A stretch of 64,000 nucleotides of DNA from Trinickia violacea (GTDB taxonomy: Bacteria > Pseudomonadota > Gammaproteobacteria > Burkholderiales > Burkholderiaceae): positions 1,736,001-1,800,000 of the forward strand of contig NZ_CP040077.1 of NCBI RefSeq assembly GCF_005280735.1, written 5' to 3'. This document shows, piece by piece, positions 1 to 8,318 of the stretch (the stretch's first letter is position 1; each line of letters begins with the position of its first letter). The notes under the pieces were generated by a model. The model was not told the origin of the DNA. It searched no databases and saw only the letters and a program-made list of their open reading frames with translations. A program made the position numbers and the translations under genes.

Positions 1-735
1 TATCGGATGCTAGAAGTATCTCAATGTGGTGCTAGGCGAGTGATCCCGTTCTTGTACGGAGCTCGATACCATAAGCGGTTTGCTCTATTGATGGAAAAAG
101 GGATTAGCATCAGACGCGCAGCACGAGAGTTGCGTCTGTGTCGTCAGACGGCTCTTAATTGGGCACGTAGGGAGGGATACACGAGTGTTGAGACGCTGTC
201 TCCCGCGGAGATCCGGAAGTCACGCTCGAAGTGGCGCCACTCGGTCGAAAATGCTCCATCGGAAAGTCGCATTACCTCGGCCGCTAGAGCCGATCCAGCT
301 GTATACAAGGCGCTGTCTAGGTGTGACCATGCGTGGTTGCTAACGTTTAATCGGAAGCACCGGTCATGGCGTCCAAGGAGTTCGTACAGGGTCATTGAAC
401 CGACACTTGACCAGATTCGCGAAGCTAGGCTTGAACTAATGCAGATCGAGCCTCCGGTTCGGGCGACACGAGTCGCTATGCTAGAAAAAGCAGGGGTTCA
501 GAGGCGCTTGAATAATGCGAGCAAGTCTTTTTTGGTCGTGTTGGCGGAATTGGTGGAGACGCGAGAGACCTACCTCGAACGGGTTATTTCTTGGCTTGCC
601 TCTCTGGCGGCGGAGCAACGTTTGGGCGATTACGCTGAAGCTATCCGGCAAGCTGGGTTGCAGCCACGTAGTTTTACAATGGAACAGCGGAATCGAATTA
701 AGGAAATCCGGTTGACGAACGTTCGCGATAGCTAG
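1..735 (+). CDS. TnsD-like Tn7-type transposition targeting protein, C-terminal part (5' end outside window)
   Basis: The reading frame is open from base 1, so the first ATG at 7 is probably internal and the gene begins upstream. The visible 240-odd residues have a helix-turn-helix-like stretch (about residues 30-55, SIRRAARELRLCRQTALNWA), then the DHAWL...RSWRPRSSYRV region and a helical tail with TLDQIREAR, PVRATRVAMLEKAG and RRLNN. This order resembles the C-terminal domain of TnsD, the protein that chooses the insertion site for Tn7-like transposons. Full TnsD proteins are usually 450-600 residues, so less than half is seen. Base composition is lower in GC than the rest of the window, consistent with transfer. 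Another TniQ/TnsD relative is possible; the family call is from motif resemblance only. Confidence 0.55.
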   Translation, partial: YRMLEVSQCGARRVIPFLYGARYHKRFALLMEKGISIRRAARELRLCRQTALNWARREGYTSVETLSPAEIRKSRSKWRHSVENAPSESRITSAARADPAVYKALSRCDHAWLLTFNRKHRSWRPRSSYRVIEPTLDQIREARLELMQIEPPVRATRVAMLEKAGVQRRLNNASKSFLVVLAELVETRETYLERVISWLASLAAEQRLGDYAEAIRQAGLQPRSFTMEQRNRIKEIRLTNVRDS

Positions 736-3334
736 TCCACGCTTGGAGGCTGACGACTATTCTCAATTGATCCGCTTGCGCCTGCAGCCTCTGTTCCAGC
801 GGGCGGAACAGAATTGACCGATCGTTGCGGGAGTAGAGCTGGATGAGATACTCGTTGCCGGGGCGGGTGTGCGATGCACCAGTCGTTTGTTTGCGCACTT
901 TTATTTTCTTCGGACGACGCTCTAGCGCGACGGGGACGCTGAGAGGATCAACGTAAGGTTTCTCGTAAATGATCTTTCGCAAAGCCTTATAGCACCGATG
1001 TCGAAACGGATTCGGAGGGGAGATTTACGTGGTGAGTCTCGCCTTATCAGGCGTCACGACACGGACTCATCACGGAAGACTCGATGAAATTGATGCGAAA
1101 TGGAAAGACGCGACGCAACGTACTGTGAATTGGACAGCATACTAGCGTAACCAGTACTCGGACTCGATCGAACCTCTAAACCGTCTATTGGGATATCTTG
1201 CGATGGGGGCTTCGATGAGCGAGAAAGTGACACTCGAGCGAGTTAAGTTATAGGGAGGTATGGACCGAACCTATAGAGGAGGTTGCCCGGAAATACAAAA
1301 TGTCAGGCGTTGGACTTAAAAAGATATGCATCAAGCTGGACGTCCCGACGGCGGGACGAGCGCACTGGGCAAGAGTGAGGGGTGGCAATACACATTGTCT
1401 CCGGTGCACATTTGCGAAGCATGGAGGAATCCATGTTCAGATTTCGCCGCTGTTCACGGCGCGTCAACAGCGTGGATTTTTGAACCGGGTCTCCGCGCGA
1501 GGGTCCCTTCGGCCGCGAGAAGCCGGGTGCTTGTGACCACATAATTGAGCGTGGAAATGATTGAGAGTTTGTTTTCGCCACCTAAGGCGTCACGTATTGA
1601 ACTCGATTCGCGGAATTTGTCTATTTAAAGAGAGCTTTGCGTGAGTTTGAGCCAAATTCGGGGGCAACTTTCGGTGAATCCTCTCGCTGTGGAGCCAGTT
1701 TCACCATACGGGCCGCTGGTGCCTCGTTCTCGTGGTTCTGATCGGCCGCCGTCAGCACGGCACCGCTGCGTCCGCAGCCGCGTGCCGAGCGGCACGATTT
1801 ACTAGAAGGAATTCGAGAGGTGCGACTAGTGCCGCACGTCGATGGCGACGGCGTGATTGCGCTCCACGACGCCGACCGGATCCTTCGGGCGCCGCGCGCC
1901 GAGCGCGCATGCCGGGCCGAGCGAAACCTGGCGGAGGATCTGACCGCGGGCACACTCGTACGCCTTGCTTAGGTTCCTGCAGATTTTGCTGCGTTTCCCG
2001 AGCATAAGCGCGCACCGTGATCGTCGTAGCACCGCGGCGCACTTCAACCTCGGTTCCGCCTGACGCCGGCGCACCGCGCGGTGCTTCTGGCTGCAACGGA
2101 GCAAACTTCTTCGTCCTCGAGGTCCGGACCGACCATTTCGTTGGCCGCGCGAAGAGCTCCGAGTAGAGTTACCAACAGGGAAGTTCGCCGTCCTTGTTCT
2201 GAGAGCTAATTTGATGGCTCGCTGCGCTTTGGTAGTCTGTTACTTGCTGCGACGCAGCATCACTGTGACTTGCCCCTTTTTTGGTGCGTTGCCGCCGGCC
2301 TTGCCGGCTATGGCTCCAGCAAACTTTGTGGACTTGAAATCAAGGTTTAGCTTACAACAGACGGGCATTGCCGCAGACTTTGTGGATTTCTTCAGAATAT
2401 TGGCGCAACGGTCGCTCCGGCGTTTCGAATGCTTTTAGCCGCAGACTTTGATGTCCCTCGATATTTGCTTGTAATGGGACACAACAAGGTTGGTGCCAGT
2501 CCGTTTCCGACGCTGGAATAACGGTAAAGTTGGTGCAAACGGCAATAGTACGTATTGCGTCGCAGCATAATGGAACACTGTGCGTGGGTCTCGAGAATCC
2601 TCGGTTTGCGCGAAGTCAACCCCCTTCAGCTCCCCTCAAAGCGTCCTGAACAATTCACCAACATCCGGCCGGCACTTTGTTTCGCGCAATGCAACGAGCA
2701 ACGCAACGAGCAACGCCCTAACAACACTCATTCTGTCTCGCCGCGGCGCAAGCGGAGGTATATGTCACAGCGACGACGCTCGGAGTTGAAATGGACGCTG
2801 AGAAAAATTCCGTTCTAAGGCGGCCTTGTCATCAGCATTGGTGCAGAGATTCGGACCTAGCACTCCGTCGAGTTGACACCCCCCACCCTTAGCCACATCG
2901 AAGACGAGGTGAGTCTTTCGTTCAGAATACGTCGCGGCTAAACCGCGACACCAAGTCGCGCAGGCGTCTCCATAGCGCGGTAACGACAGCCAGGACAGAA
3001 TTGACGAGGGAGATTCCCCATCACGACGACTTGGCCTTGCTCGTGGTCCTCGTGCATCCCCGCGACTCGCGCAACATCGCGATCGACCTCGACCCGAAGC
3101 GCGACGTCTATCGAGTCACCATTGAGCCGATACCCGAGGGTAAGCCGGTGGGGACGTTGGTCCTACATCTATGAACCCGATATGTTTTAATCTGCAGCTG
3201 GCCGTGCGATTGTTTGGCTACAGTATGTTTAGAACCGACGGGAATGGTTCATCCGTAGGCGCGACGCCGATATCACCGTGTCGGACCGTCTTGGAAATGC
3301 CGGACCGCCAGTAAGTGGGGAGAACCGTTTAATC
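736..3334. other. 2.6 kb without an intact gene (decayed accessory DNA)
   Basis: No frame here combines a ribosome site, a plausible start and a protein-like composition. Short open stretches are found on both strands, for example 1752-2104 on the minus strand and a 57-codon stretch ending at the TGA at 3172-3174 on the plus strand (…DSRNIAIDLDPKRDVYRVT…). The second reads like the tail of a real protein but was not recognised. Codon-position GC bias is weak compared with the rest of the window. The block looks like cargo or flank of a mobile element in decay. Confidence 0.5.
2319..2455. repeat. Three direct copies of a GCARACTTTG box, possible Tn7-like end (TnsB sites)
   Basis: GCAAACTTTGTGGA at 2319-2332, GCAGACTTTGTGGA at 2373-2386 and GCAGACTTTGATGTC at 2441-2455 are direct repeats spaced by 54 and 68 bases. 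Read on the minus strand they give CAAAGTCTGC, and the outermost copy is GACATCAAAGTCTGC, which resembles the GACAATAAAGTCT core of Tn7 TnsB sites. Three spaced sites is the layout of the Tn7 left end. A TGTTGTGTCCC (minus strand, beginning at 2486) lies just outside the last copy and could be the terminus. The link with the tnsD-like gene is inference. Confidence 0.35.
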
Positions 3335-3523
3335 TTATCGTTTCGCTCGCGAACCCAGGGCGCTCTTTGTGCGCCAGGTTACGCCATGCTGTTCAAGGTA
3401 TTCCCGAATCAGTTGCCGTACCACCTGAGAAGGCGTCAGGTCCTGGGCTGCACAGAGCTTCTCGAACGCTTCTTTCTTTACTGGGTCGATCAGGACGGTC
3501 AATCGGGCACTTTTCGTTTCCAT
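3335..3523 (-). CDS. Small ribbon-helix-helix (CopG/Arc-type) DNA-binding protein
   Basis: This 62-residue protein has the pattern of a ribbon-helix-helix domain: a beta strand (ARLTVLID), helix A (PVKKEAFEKLCAAQ), the turn DLTP and helix B (SQVVRQLIREYLEQHG). Such proteins bind operators as dimers and are typical antitoxins, plasmid copy-control proteins or mobile-element regulators. An AT-rich stretch just upstream of the ATG holds a TATAAT-like hexamer on the minus strand, a fair promoter, but the ribosome site is poor. No toxin-like partner overlaps it. The domain is well supported; the partner and operator are unknown. Confidence 0.6.
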   Translation of the reverse strand: METKSARLTVLIDPVKKEAFEKLCAAQDLTPSQVVRQLIREYLEQHGVTWRTKSALGSRAKR

Positions 3524-3656
3524 AGCGGGAGAGAATCTATAGTATGTTAATCAAATTATAATAAATAGTCCGCTTCCGTTACATCAGAAAGCATTGTTGC
3601 GGCTGGGAGCCGCACGGCTAGCCAAACCGGCAAGCCGTCGACCGTGACGGGGGGAT

Positions 3657-3884
3657 TCAGGATTGCGCCCGTTGAAGCAGATAATTGCGACCAGCCTGCG
3701 TGACTGACGTGACGCCCCGACTGTTTGCAGAGGTGGTAACAAAACCTGCGCGTCTCAGCTCCTGTGTAACGGACCAACTGAGAGCGGGTGTGTCCCGACC
3801 GTAACGCGGCTGCGAAAGACGCTCGAGTGCCCAGATTGCGGCATGACTCAATGCGCCAGGTTGATGGTCAGTCACGTCGCTCAT
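3657..3884 (-). CDS. Small winged-helix-like protein of unknown function
   Basis: The start at 3884 is chosen because GAGGAG lies seven bases before the ATG; a longer frame exists to 3956 but without a ribosome site. The 75-residue product begins MSDVTDHQPGALSHAAIW, and its second half (ALSWSVTQELRRAGFVT followed by TSVTQAGRNYLLQR) has the helix, helix, beta-hairpin look of a small winged-helix fold. It could be a DNA-binding protein of the accessory region. It lies downstream of the 4939-3953 gene group on the same strand with a 68-base gap, so it may share their transcript. Function unknown. Confidence 0.5.
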   Translation of the reverse strand: MSDVTDHQPGALSHAAIWALERLSQPRYGRDTPALSWSVTQELRRAGFVTTSANSRGVTSVTQAGRNYLLQRAQS

Positions 3885-3952
3885 AGATTCTCCTCGTAGA
3901 AGTTCGCCCCCCGAGCGGAGGCGCGGAAATGATGAGGGCTGGCGGACCGAAA

Positions 3953-4234
3953 TCACCAGGCTTGTCCGCCATGAAATGGGCGTTCGGCCCAGTTAATCCG
4001 CTTGCCGTAGTCAATGCGTATTGCGGTTTCCTGCAGGGTCAAAGGGTGCACAGCCTCAAGTACGTGCGCCCGCAAAAGAAGCTCGTCCAGCGTAGGACAG
4101 GAGGCGTCGTCTTTCCATGCAAAGACTGTGACGTTGTCCGGGCTGCCGTCCGCTGGCGCCAGCGCGACGGCGTCGCCAAATACATCCCCGATCGAACGCG
4201 CGCAGCGGAAGAAATCCGAATCGTCACTGATCAT
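3953..4234 (-). CDS. Small protein of unknown function, third gene of a coupled trio
   Basis: A 93-residue acidic protein beginning MISDDSDFFRCARSIGDVFG and ending with the basic-aromatic stretch GKRINWAERPFHGGQAW. No signal peptide or membrane segment is visible. Its start overlaps the end of the upstream gene by 11 bases, a sign of translational coupling, and this overlap is the main argument that it is real because no family was recognised. Predicted to act in the cytoplasm together with the two upstream products. Confidence 0.4.
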   Translation of the reverse strand: MISDDSDFFRCARSIGDVFGDAVALAPADGSPDNVTVFAWKDDASCPTLDELLLRAHVLEAVHPLTLQETAIRIDYGKRINWAERPFHGGQAW

Positions 4235-4469
4235 CAGGACCCGTCACAAGAGTGTGGACGGGCGTGTCCCGCCTGGCCCGAAGTGACATGACCGACATGG
4301 CGTCCTTGCCATTGACATAGCGACCATTTGCAGCACAGACGACGTTGCTGGAAAACGTGGCTGCTGCCACAGCGAATTCCGCTGCCCCATCCGCATCTAG
4401 TCCCCATCGGGCCGCCACCCGAATCAGCGCATCTACCACCGCACATCTCCCTCCATGCGCATCGGTCAT
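4224..4469 (-). CDS. Small protein of unknown function, second gene of a coupled trio
   Basis: An 81-residue protein, MTDAHGGRCAVVDALIRVAA onward, with an Ala-rich helical middle (DADGAAEFAVAAATFSSNVV). Its ATG shares bases with the TGA of the upstream gene (ATGA at 4466-4469), so ribosomes probably re-initiate there. Its 3' end overlaps the next gene. No known family was recognised. The coupling on both sides supports a genuine gene in an operon with 4469-4939 and 3953-4234. Confidence 0.4.
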   Translation of the reverse strand: MTDAHGGRCAVVDALIRVAARWGLDADGAAEFAVAAATFSSNVVCAANGRYVNGKDAMSVMSLRARRDTPVHTLVTGPDDQ

Positions 4470-4939
4470 CAGAGGCGACCCGAATGAACCGGCCTAGTGC
4501 AGGCGCCGTCCGACAACATCAGCAAAAAACCGCGTAACTGTTCATCCCACGTTTCGCTGTCCAGTGTCACTTCAAGGATTCCTACCTGCCGCATATCGGC
4601 ATCTAGATACACTGCGTGCAACGCTCGAGGCTTAACCGGATTGCGAAAGAGCCGGCCATCGCCGTCAAGAAACAGGCATGTCTTGCCCCGATATCGAACG
4701 CCACGTACCGACGTCGCGTCGAAAACATGGCGTGCCGATGCCTTTGGGTAAACAAAGATGACGTTGATGCCGTGCGCTTCGAGGCGGTCGCAGACCCCCG
4801 AGAACCGGTACAACATCTGGAATCCGCGCTCCCCGGCGGTGCCTACGCCGACCACGATCACTCCGTGTTCACCCTTCACATCCCGAACGAGTTGGCATGC
4901 GTGGTCGTAAGACAGCAGGGCAGCGCCAGGGTCAATCAC
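4469..4939 (-). CDS. Protein of unknown function, first gene of a coupled trio
   Basis: This 156-residue soluble protein starts at a GTG with AAGGAAA a few bases upstream. Its central part alternates hydrophobic strands and helices (GVIVVGVGTAGE, GINVIFVYPKAS, GKTCLFLDGDGRLFRNP), which could be a thioredoxin- or Rossmann-like alpha/beta fold, but no CxxC or nucleotide loop is present. The gene lies about 120 bases downstream of the palindrome at 5057-5075, the same arrangement seen before the DUF1275 gene, so both units are probably controlled by the same regulator. Function unknown. Confidence 0.5.
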   Translation of the reverse strand: MIDPGAALLSYDHACQLVRDVKGEHGVIVVGVGTAGERGFQMLYRFSGVCDRLEAHGINVIFVYPKASARHVFDATSVRGVRYRGKTCLFLDGDGRLFRNPVKPRALHAVYLDADMRQVGILEVTLDSETWDEQLRGFLLMLSDGACTRPVHSGRL

Positions 4940-5056
4940 AGTGTTTCCTTGCCGGTCCTTCGGGCGCGCTTCGCTCGTCTGAGCGCGGCGCTGCTTCGCG
5001 GCTTGCCGCGGGAAAGCACCTGTCAGCGAAGTGCAGTAGTTACGAATGAGACTGAA

Positions 5057-5075
5057 ATGATAATGGCATTATCAT
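5057..5075. promoter_or_regulatory. 19-bp palindromic operator, copy A
   Basis: ATGATAATGGCATTATCAT is a perfect inverted repeat with 7-base arms around TGGCA. It lies about 118 bases before the GTG of the 4469-4939 gene and just beyond the 3' end of the DUF1275 gene. An almost identical site is at 6054-6072. The half site GATAAT resembles Fur-family boxes, but the 7-3-7 spacing is not the classic Fur layout, so the regulator is not assigned. Confidence 0.6.
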
Positions 5076-5175
5076 AACATGTGTGTGCTTCGAGCACCCG
5101 GACGGTCAGGCTATCTCGTGTGTGCCGGCTGGCCAACGAGCATCAGGTGCGAACCCCTCCGTTTATCAATCAGGC

Positions 5176-5943
5176 TCAATCCGCCTTGCGAGCGGGCCAA
5201 GTGCGCTCGCGCAGATCGTCGAGCAATGGAATGATCGCCAGTACCGTCAGCACGCCTGCGAGCGGAATGGTCGACGCGTAGCCCACATGCTTGAAGCCCA
5301 GCGCGCCTGTCACACCGCCCGCGAAGAAGCTCGCGAGCATGCATGCGTGGACCTTCAGGCGCTCCCTGTTGGCGAGCACCGGTTTGAAGGCCAAATCGTC
5401 GTTCGATGCATTCCAGTAAAAGAGTTTCCCGAGTTCGATGCCGATGTCAGTCACGATTCCCGTCATGTGCGTCGTACGGATTTCCGCGCCAGACAGCTTG
5501 GTGATCATGGCGTTCTGCAGGCCCATGATGAAACAGAGCAGCATGACGGTCGCCGGCACGAACAGGGTGTCCCACATCGCCAGATGACTGCCGAGCAGCC
5601 CAAAGCACAGGAGCAGCGCGGCCTCCAGCAGAAGCGGTGAAGCATATTGGCTGTTCAGCCGCCGGCGGCGTCCCCAGTTGACGAGTACGGCCGAGCAGGC
5701 CGCTCCCAGCAGGAACGAAAGCAGCGAACCGCAGCCCGCAAGCACGAGCGCGAAATCGCCGAGTACCGCCTGGTCCGCAATCGCGGAGACCACACCGCTC
5801 ATGTGTGATGTGTATTGCCTCACCGCGAGAAATCCGCCCGCGTTCGCCGCGCCAGCCACGAACGCGAGCGAAAACCCGAGGCGTCGGTTTGCCTCGGTAC
5901 TCCGGTCTTTTCCGGTCAATGTTCGAAAGAAGTGTGCTGGCAT
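5176..5943 (-). CDS. DUF1275 (YoaK-type) integral membrane protein
   Basis: About 255 residues with six likely membrane segments. The first carries the family motif LAFVAGAANAGGFLAV with YTSHMSG after it, and later come GLQNAMITKLSGAEIRTTHMTGIVTDIGIELGK and a C-terminal membrane pair. These are hallmarks of DUF1275, a widespread inner-membrane family without a proven substrate. The ATG at 5943 gives the usual family length; the frame is open further upstream but the extra part is low-complexity and unlike the family. The gene is read away from the hyf-like operon, and its promoter region holds the palindrome at 6054-6072. Confidence 0.8.
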   Translation of the reverse strand: MPAHFFRTLTGKDRSTEANRRLGFSLAFVAGAANAGGFLAVRQYTSHMSGVVSAIADQAVLGDFALVLAGCGSLLSFLLGAACSAVLVNWGRRRRLNSQYASPLLLEAALLLCFGLLGSHLAMWDTLFVPATVMLLCFIMGLQNAMITKLSGAEIRTTHMTGIVTDIGIELGKLFYWNASNDDLAFKPVLANRERLKVHACMLASFFAGGVTGALGFKHVGYASTIPLAGVLTVLAIIPLLDDLRERTWPARKAD

Positions 5944-6053
5944 GCGGGCCCGACTCCACGCTGGTCTCAGGTCTGAGCAGGGGCGGGACGACGCCGGCAT
6001 GACGGGGCGGTGTGATCGCCGCTGTCTGGAATCCTGCGGACAAAGCTGATAGG

Positions 6054-6072
6054 ATGATAACGACATTATCAT
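6054..6072. promoter_or_regulatory. 19-bp palindromic operator, copy B, between DUF1275 and the hyf-like operon
   Basis: ATGATAACGACATTATCAT has the same 7-base arms as the copy at 5057 (ATGATAA…TTATCAT) and differs only in the 5-base centre. It is about 111 bases before the DUF1275 start on the minus strand and about 70 bases before the small frame at 6141 on the plus strand. One regulator could therefore act on the DUF1275 gene, the hyf-like operon, and through copy A the 4939 operon. Confidence 0.6.
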
Positions 6073-6140
6073 AATCTGATAACTGTATGTTCCCGATGCG
6101 GGTCCGGTTTCCAGGTCCCGAACTCGAGAGGAGACATCCA

Positions 6141-6281
6141 ATGCAGTGTGGATTTGCGGCACGCGGGCAGTCCTGTCGATCGAACGGACGGGTAGGGAAG
6201 CGCTCAAGCGCCATCTGTCCTGAAGGATGCGCAGTTCAAGTCGCAAATCGGTCCAGGTCCGGTGTCATGGTTGGCTGCTGA
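6141..6281 (+). CDS. Possible 46-residue Cys-containing leader peptide before the hyf-like operon
   Basis: An ATG at 6141 has an unusually good ribosome site (GAGGAG seven bases upstream), better than that of the hyfB homologue that follows 27 bases after its stop. The peptide begins MQCGFAARGQSCRSNGRVG and ends GVMVGC, with five cysteines and many basic residues. It may be a translated leader that couples or attenuates expression of the operon, or the true start of the transcript's translated part. No homologue is known to me; composition alone does not prove it is made. Confidence 0.3.
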   Translation: MQCGFAARGQSCRSNGRVGKRSSAICPEGCAVQVANRSRSGVMVGC

Positions 6282-6308
6282 CAGGCACACAGGAAAGAGC
6301 GATACGCG

Positions 6309-8318
6309 ATGGCCCCGTTCACCATCCTTCAGACCGTCCTTTTCGTGATCGCAGGGTGGCTCATTGTTGCGGGGGTGGGGCTCACAAGTCTGCATCGCAC
6401 GCGGTTGGTCGCTCATGGGCTGTTTCCGCTCGGCGCCCTGTTCGGGTTGCTGCTGTGCGCGCTGGGCCTCGCCGGCGCGTTTACCGCGCCTGACGAAACC
6501 GTCCTGCCGCTAGGTCTGCCCGGGCTGCCGTTCCATGTGAGGCTCGATGGCCTATCCGCGTATTTCCTTGCGGTGCTCGGCGCGGTAAGCACGGGCGTTA
6601 GCGCGTTTTCCGCGGGCTATTTCCGCAAAGGCGAGGGCACACCGCCTGGGCTGCTCTGTTTCGAGTACCACGTGTGTCTCGCGAGCATGGCACTCGTTCT
6701 CGTGGCCGACGACGCCTACTGCTTCATGGTCGCGTGGGAAACGATGACCCTGTCCGCCACGTTTCTCGTGATGAGCAACCATCGCATTTCCGAAATCCGG
6801 CACGCCGGCTATCTGTACTTCCTGATTTCACACGTCGGGGCGCTCGCCCTGCTGCTGTGCTTCGGGCTGCTGCAGGCGGGTACCGGCGACTACACGTTCG
6901 CCAGCATGCGCCAGCAGCATCTGGACGCGTTATGGGCATCCATGGCGTTCGCGCTGGCGCTGTTCGGCTTTGGCGCGAAGGCGGGGATTTTCCCGCTGCA
7001 CGTGTGGCTGCCTGAGGCACACCCGGCGGCGCCGTCCCCTGTGTCGGCCTTGATGAGCGGCTTCGTGCTGAAGGCGGGGTTGTACGGCGTGCTGCGCACC
7101 GTGTTCGATCTGCTGCATGTGCAGATCGCGTGGTGGGGTGTTGTTTTGCTTGCGCTCGGTCTCTTTACCGCGCTCTTCGGTGTCGTGTTCAGCGCGATCC
7201 AGACCGACATGAAGCGCCTGCTCGCGTACTCCTCGATCGATAACATCGGCCTGATGTTCGTCAGCATGGGCCTCACGGTCCTGTTCCGGGCGTATGGCAT
7301 GCCGTCGCTCGCCGCGCTGTCGCTGACCGCGCTGCTCTACCAGATCGCAGGCCACGCGGTGTTCAAGAGCCTCCTGTTCGTCACGACGGGGTCGGTCCTG
7401 CATGCCACGGGCGAGCGCAATCTCGGGCGGCTCGGCGGTCTGATCCGTTTCATGCCATGGGCGGCATGGGCTGCACTGGTGGGTGCGATTTCCAGCGCGG
7501 GTCTGCCGCCGTTGAGCGGCTTCGTATCCGAATGGCTGTTGCTGCAGAGTTTCCTGTTTACGCCGGGGTTGCCCAATCCGATCCTGAACATGGTGGTGCC
7601 AATCGTTGCGGCGCTGGTCGCGCTAGTTGCCGCACTCGCGGGATACACGATGGTCAAGTTCTTCGGCATCATCTTTCTCGGGCAACCCCGTGAGGCAAAG
7701 CTTGCCAGTGCACGCGACGCCACGCCGTGGGAGCGCGTCGGCTTCGGCTGGCTCGCGGCCCTTTGCGTACTGCTGGGACTCTTGCCGGTGCAATTTGTAG
7801 CCGTGCTCGATCGCGTGACGCAGGCGCTCATCGGCGCCGGAATCGGTCAAGCGGTCGCGAAAAGCGGGTGGCTCCTGCTCGCACCGACCGATACCGACCG
7901 CGCGAGTTACATGCCCGCGATCTTCTTGATGTTCTTCCTCGGCTGCTGTGTGCTCGCCTGGGTGTTGGTGCGCCGCTTCTATCACGGGCGGTTGCGTCGC
8001 GCTATTCCCTGGGCCTGCGGAAATCCGTTTGTGAACGCGCGGATGCAGGACACGGCCGAGGGCTTCGGTCAGCCGATCCGAGAAATCTTTTCGCCTCTCT
8101 TCAAGATTGAACGGCAACTTCCGTCGCCATTCGATACACACCCCGTGTATCGCGTCACCGTGACCGATCGTGCGTGGGCGATGATCTACGCGCCCATCGA
8201 ACGCACGGTCAAGCGTGTGGCGGCGGTTGCCGCGCTGCTCCAGACCGGCCGCATTGCCGTCTATCTGATGTACAGCTTCATCGTGCTGATTGTCCTGCTG
8301 ATGCTGGTGAGACAATGA
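6309..8318 (+). CDS. hyfB: Hydrogenase-4 subunit B-like proton-translocating membrane protein (NuoL/MrpA family)
   Basis: This 669-residue protein matches the length of HyfB. It has about 14-16 membrane segments and the antiporter-like core: MVAWETMTLSATFLV (conserved Glu), FGAKAGIFPLHVWLPEAHPA (Lys and His of the proton path), SALMSGFVLKAGLYGVL and RLLAYSSIDNIGLM. These are shared by HyfB, HycC and NuoL/M/N. It should form a proton-pumping arm of the inner-membrane complex encoded by the next five genes. Its TGA overlaps the ATG of the hyfC homologue. The leading small frame at 6141 and the palindrome at 6054 are the visible regulatory elements. Confidence 0.85.
   Translation: MAPFTILQTVLFVIAGWLIVAGVGLTSLHRTRLVAHGLFPLGALFGLLLCALGLAGAFTAPDETVLPLGLPGLPFHVRLDGLSAYFLAVLGAVSTGVSAFSAGYFRKGEGTPPGLLCFEYHVCLASMALVLVADDAYCFMVAWETMTLSATFLVMSNHRISEIRHAGYLYFLISHVGALALLLCFGLLQAGTGDYTFASMRQQHLDALWASMAFALALFGFGAKAGIFPLHVWLPEAHPAAPSPVSALMSGFVLKAGLYGVLRTVFDLLHVQIAWWGVVLLALGLFTALFGVVFSAIQTDMKRLLAYSSIDNIGLMFVSMGLTVLFRAYGMPSLAALSLTALLYQIAGHAVFKSLLFVTTGSVLHATGERNLGRLGGLIRFMPWAAWAALVGAISSAGLPPLSGFVSEWLLLQSFLFTPGLPNPILNMVVPIVAALVALVAALAGYTMVKFFGIIFLGQPREAKLASARDATPWERVGFGWLAALCVLLGLLPVQFVAVLDRVTQALIGAGIGQAVAKSGWLLLAPTDTDRASYMPAIFLMFFLGCCVLAWVLVRRFYHGRLRRAIPWACGNPFVNARMQDTAEGFGQPIREIFSPLFKIERQLPSPFDTHPVYRVTVTDRAWAMIYAPIERTVKRVAAVAALLQTGRIAVYLMYSFIVLIVLLMLVRQ

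Noticed and set aside
698..982. A 94-residue minus-strand frame overlapping the end of the tnsD-like gene
   Set aside because: It needs a TTG start, has no clear ribosome site, and its end lies antisense to the transposition gene. The composition is protein-like, so it is not fully excluded.
1752..2104. Minus-strand frames with VEVRRGATTITVRAYARETQ and a neighbouring frame
   Set aside because: They could be pieces of one frameshifted gene, but no start, ribosome site or family was seen, so it is described only as decayed DNA.
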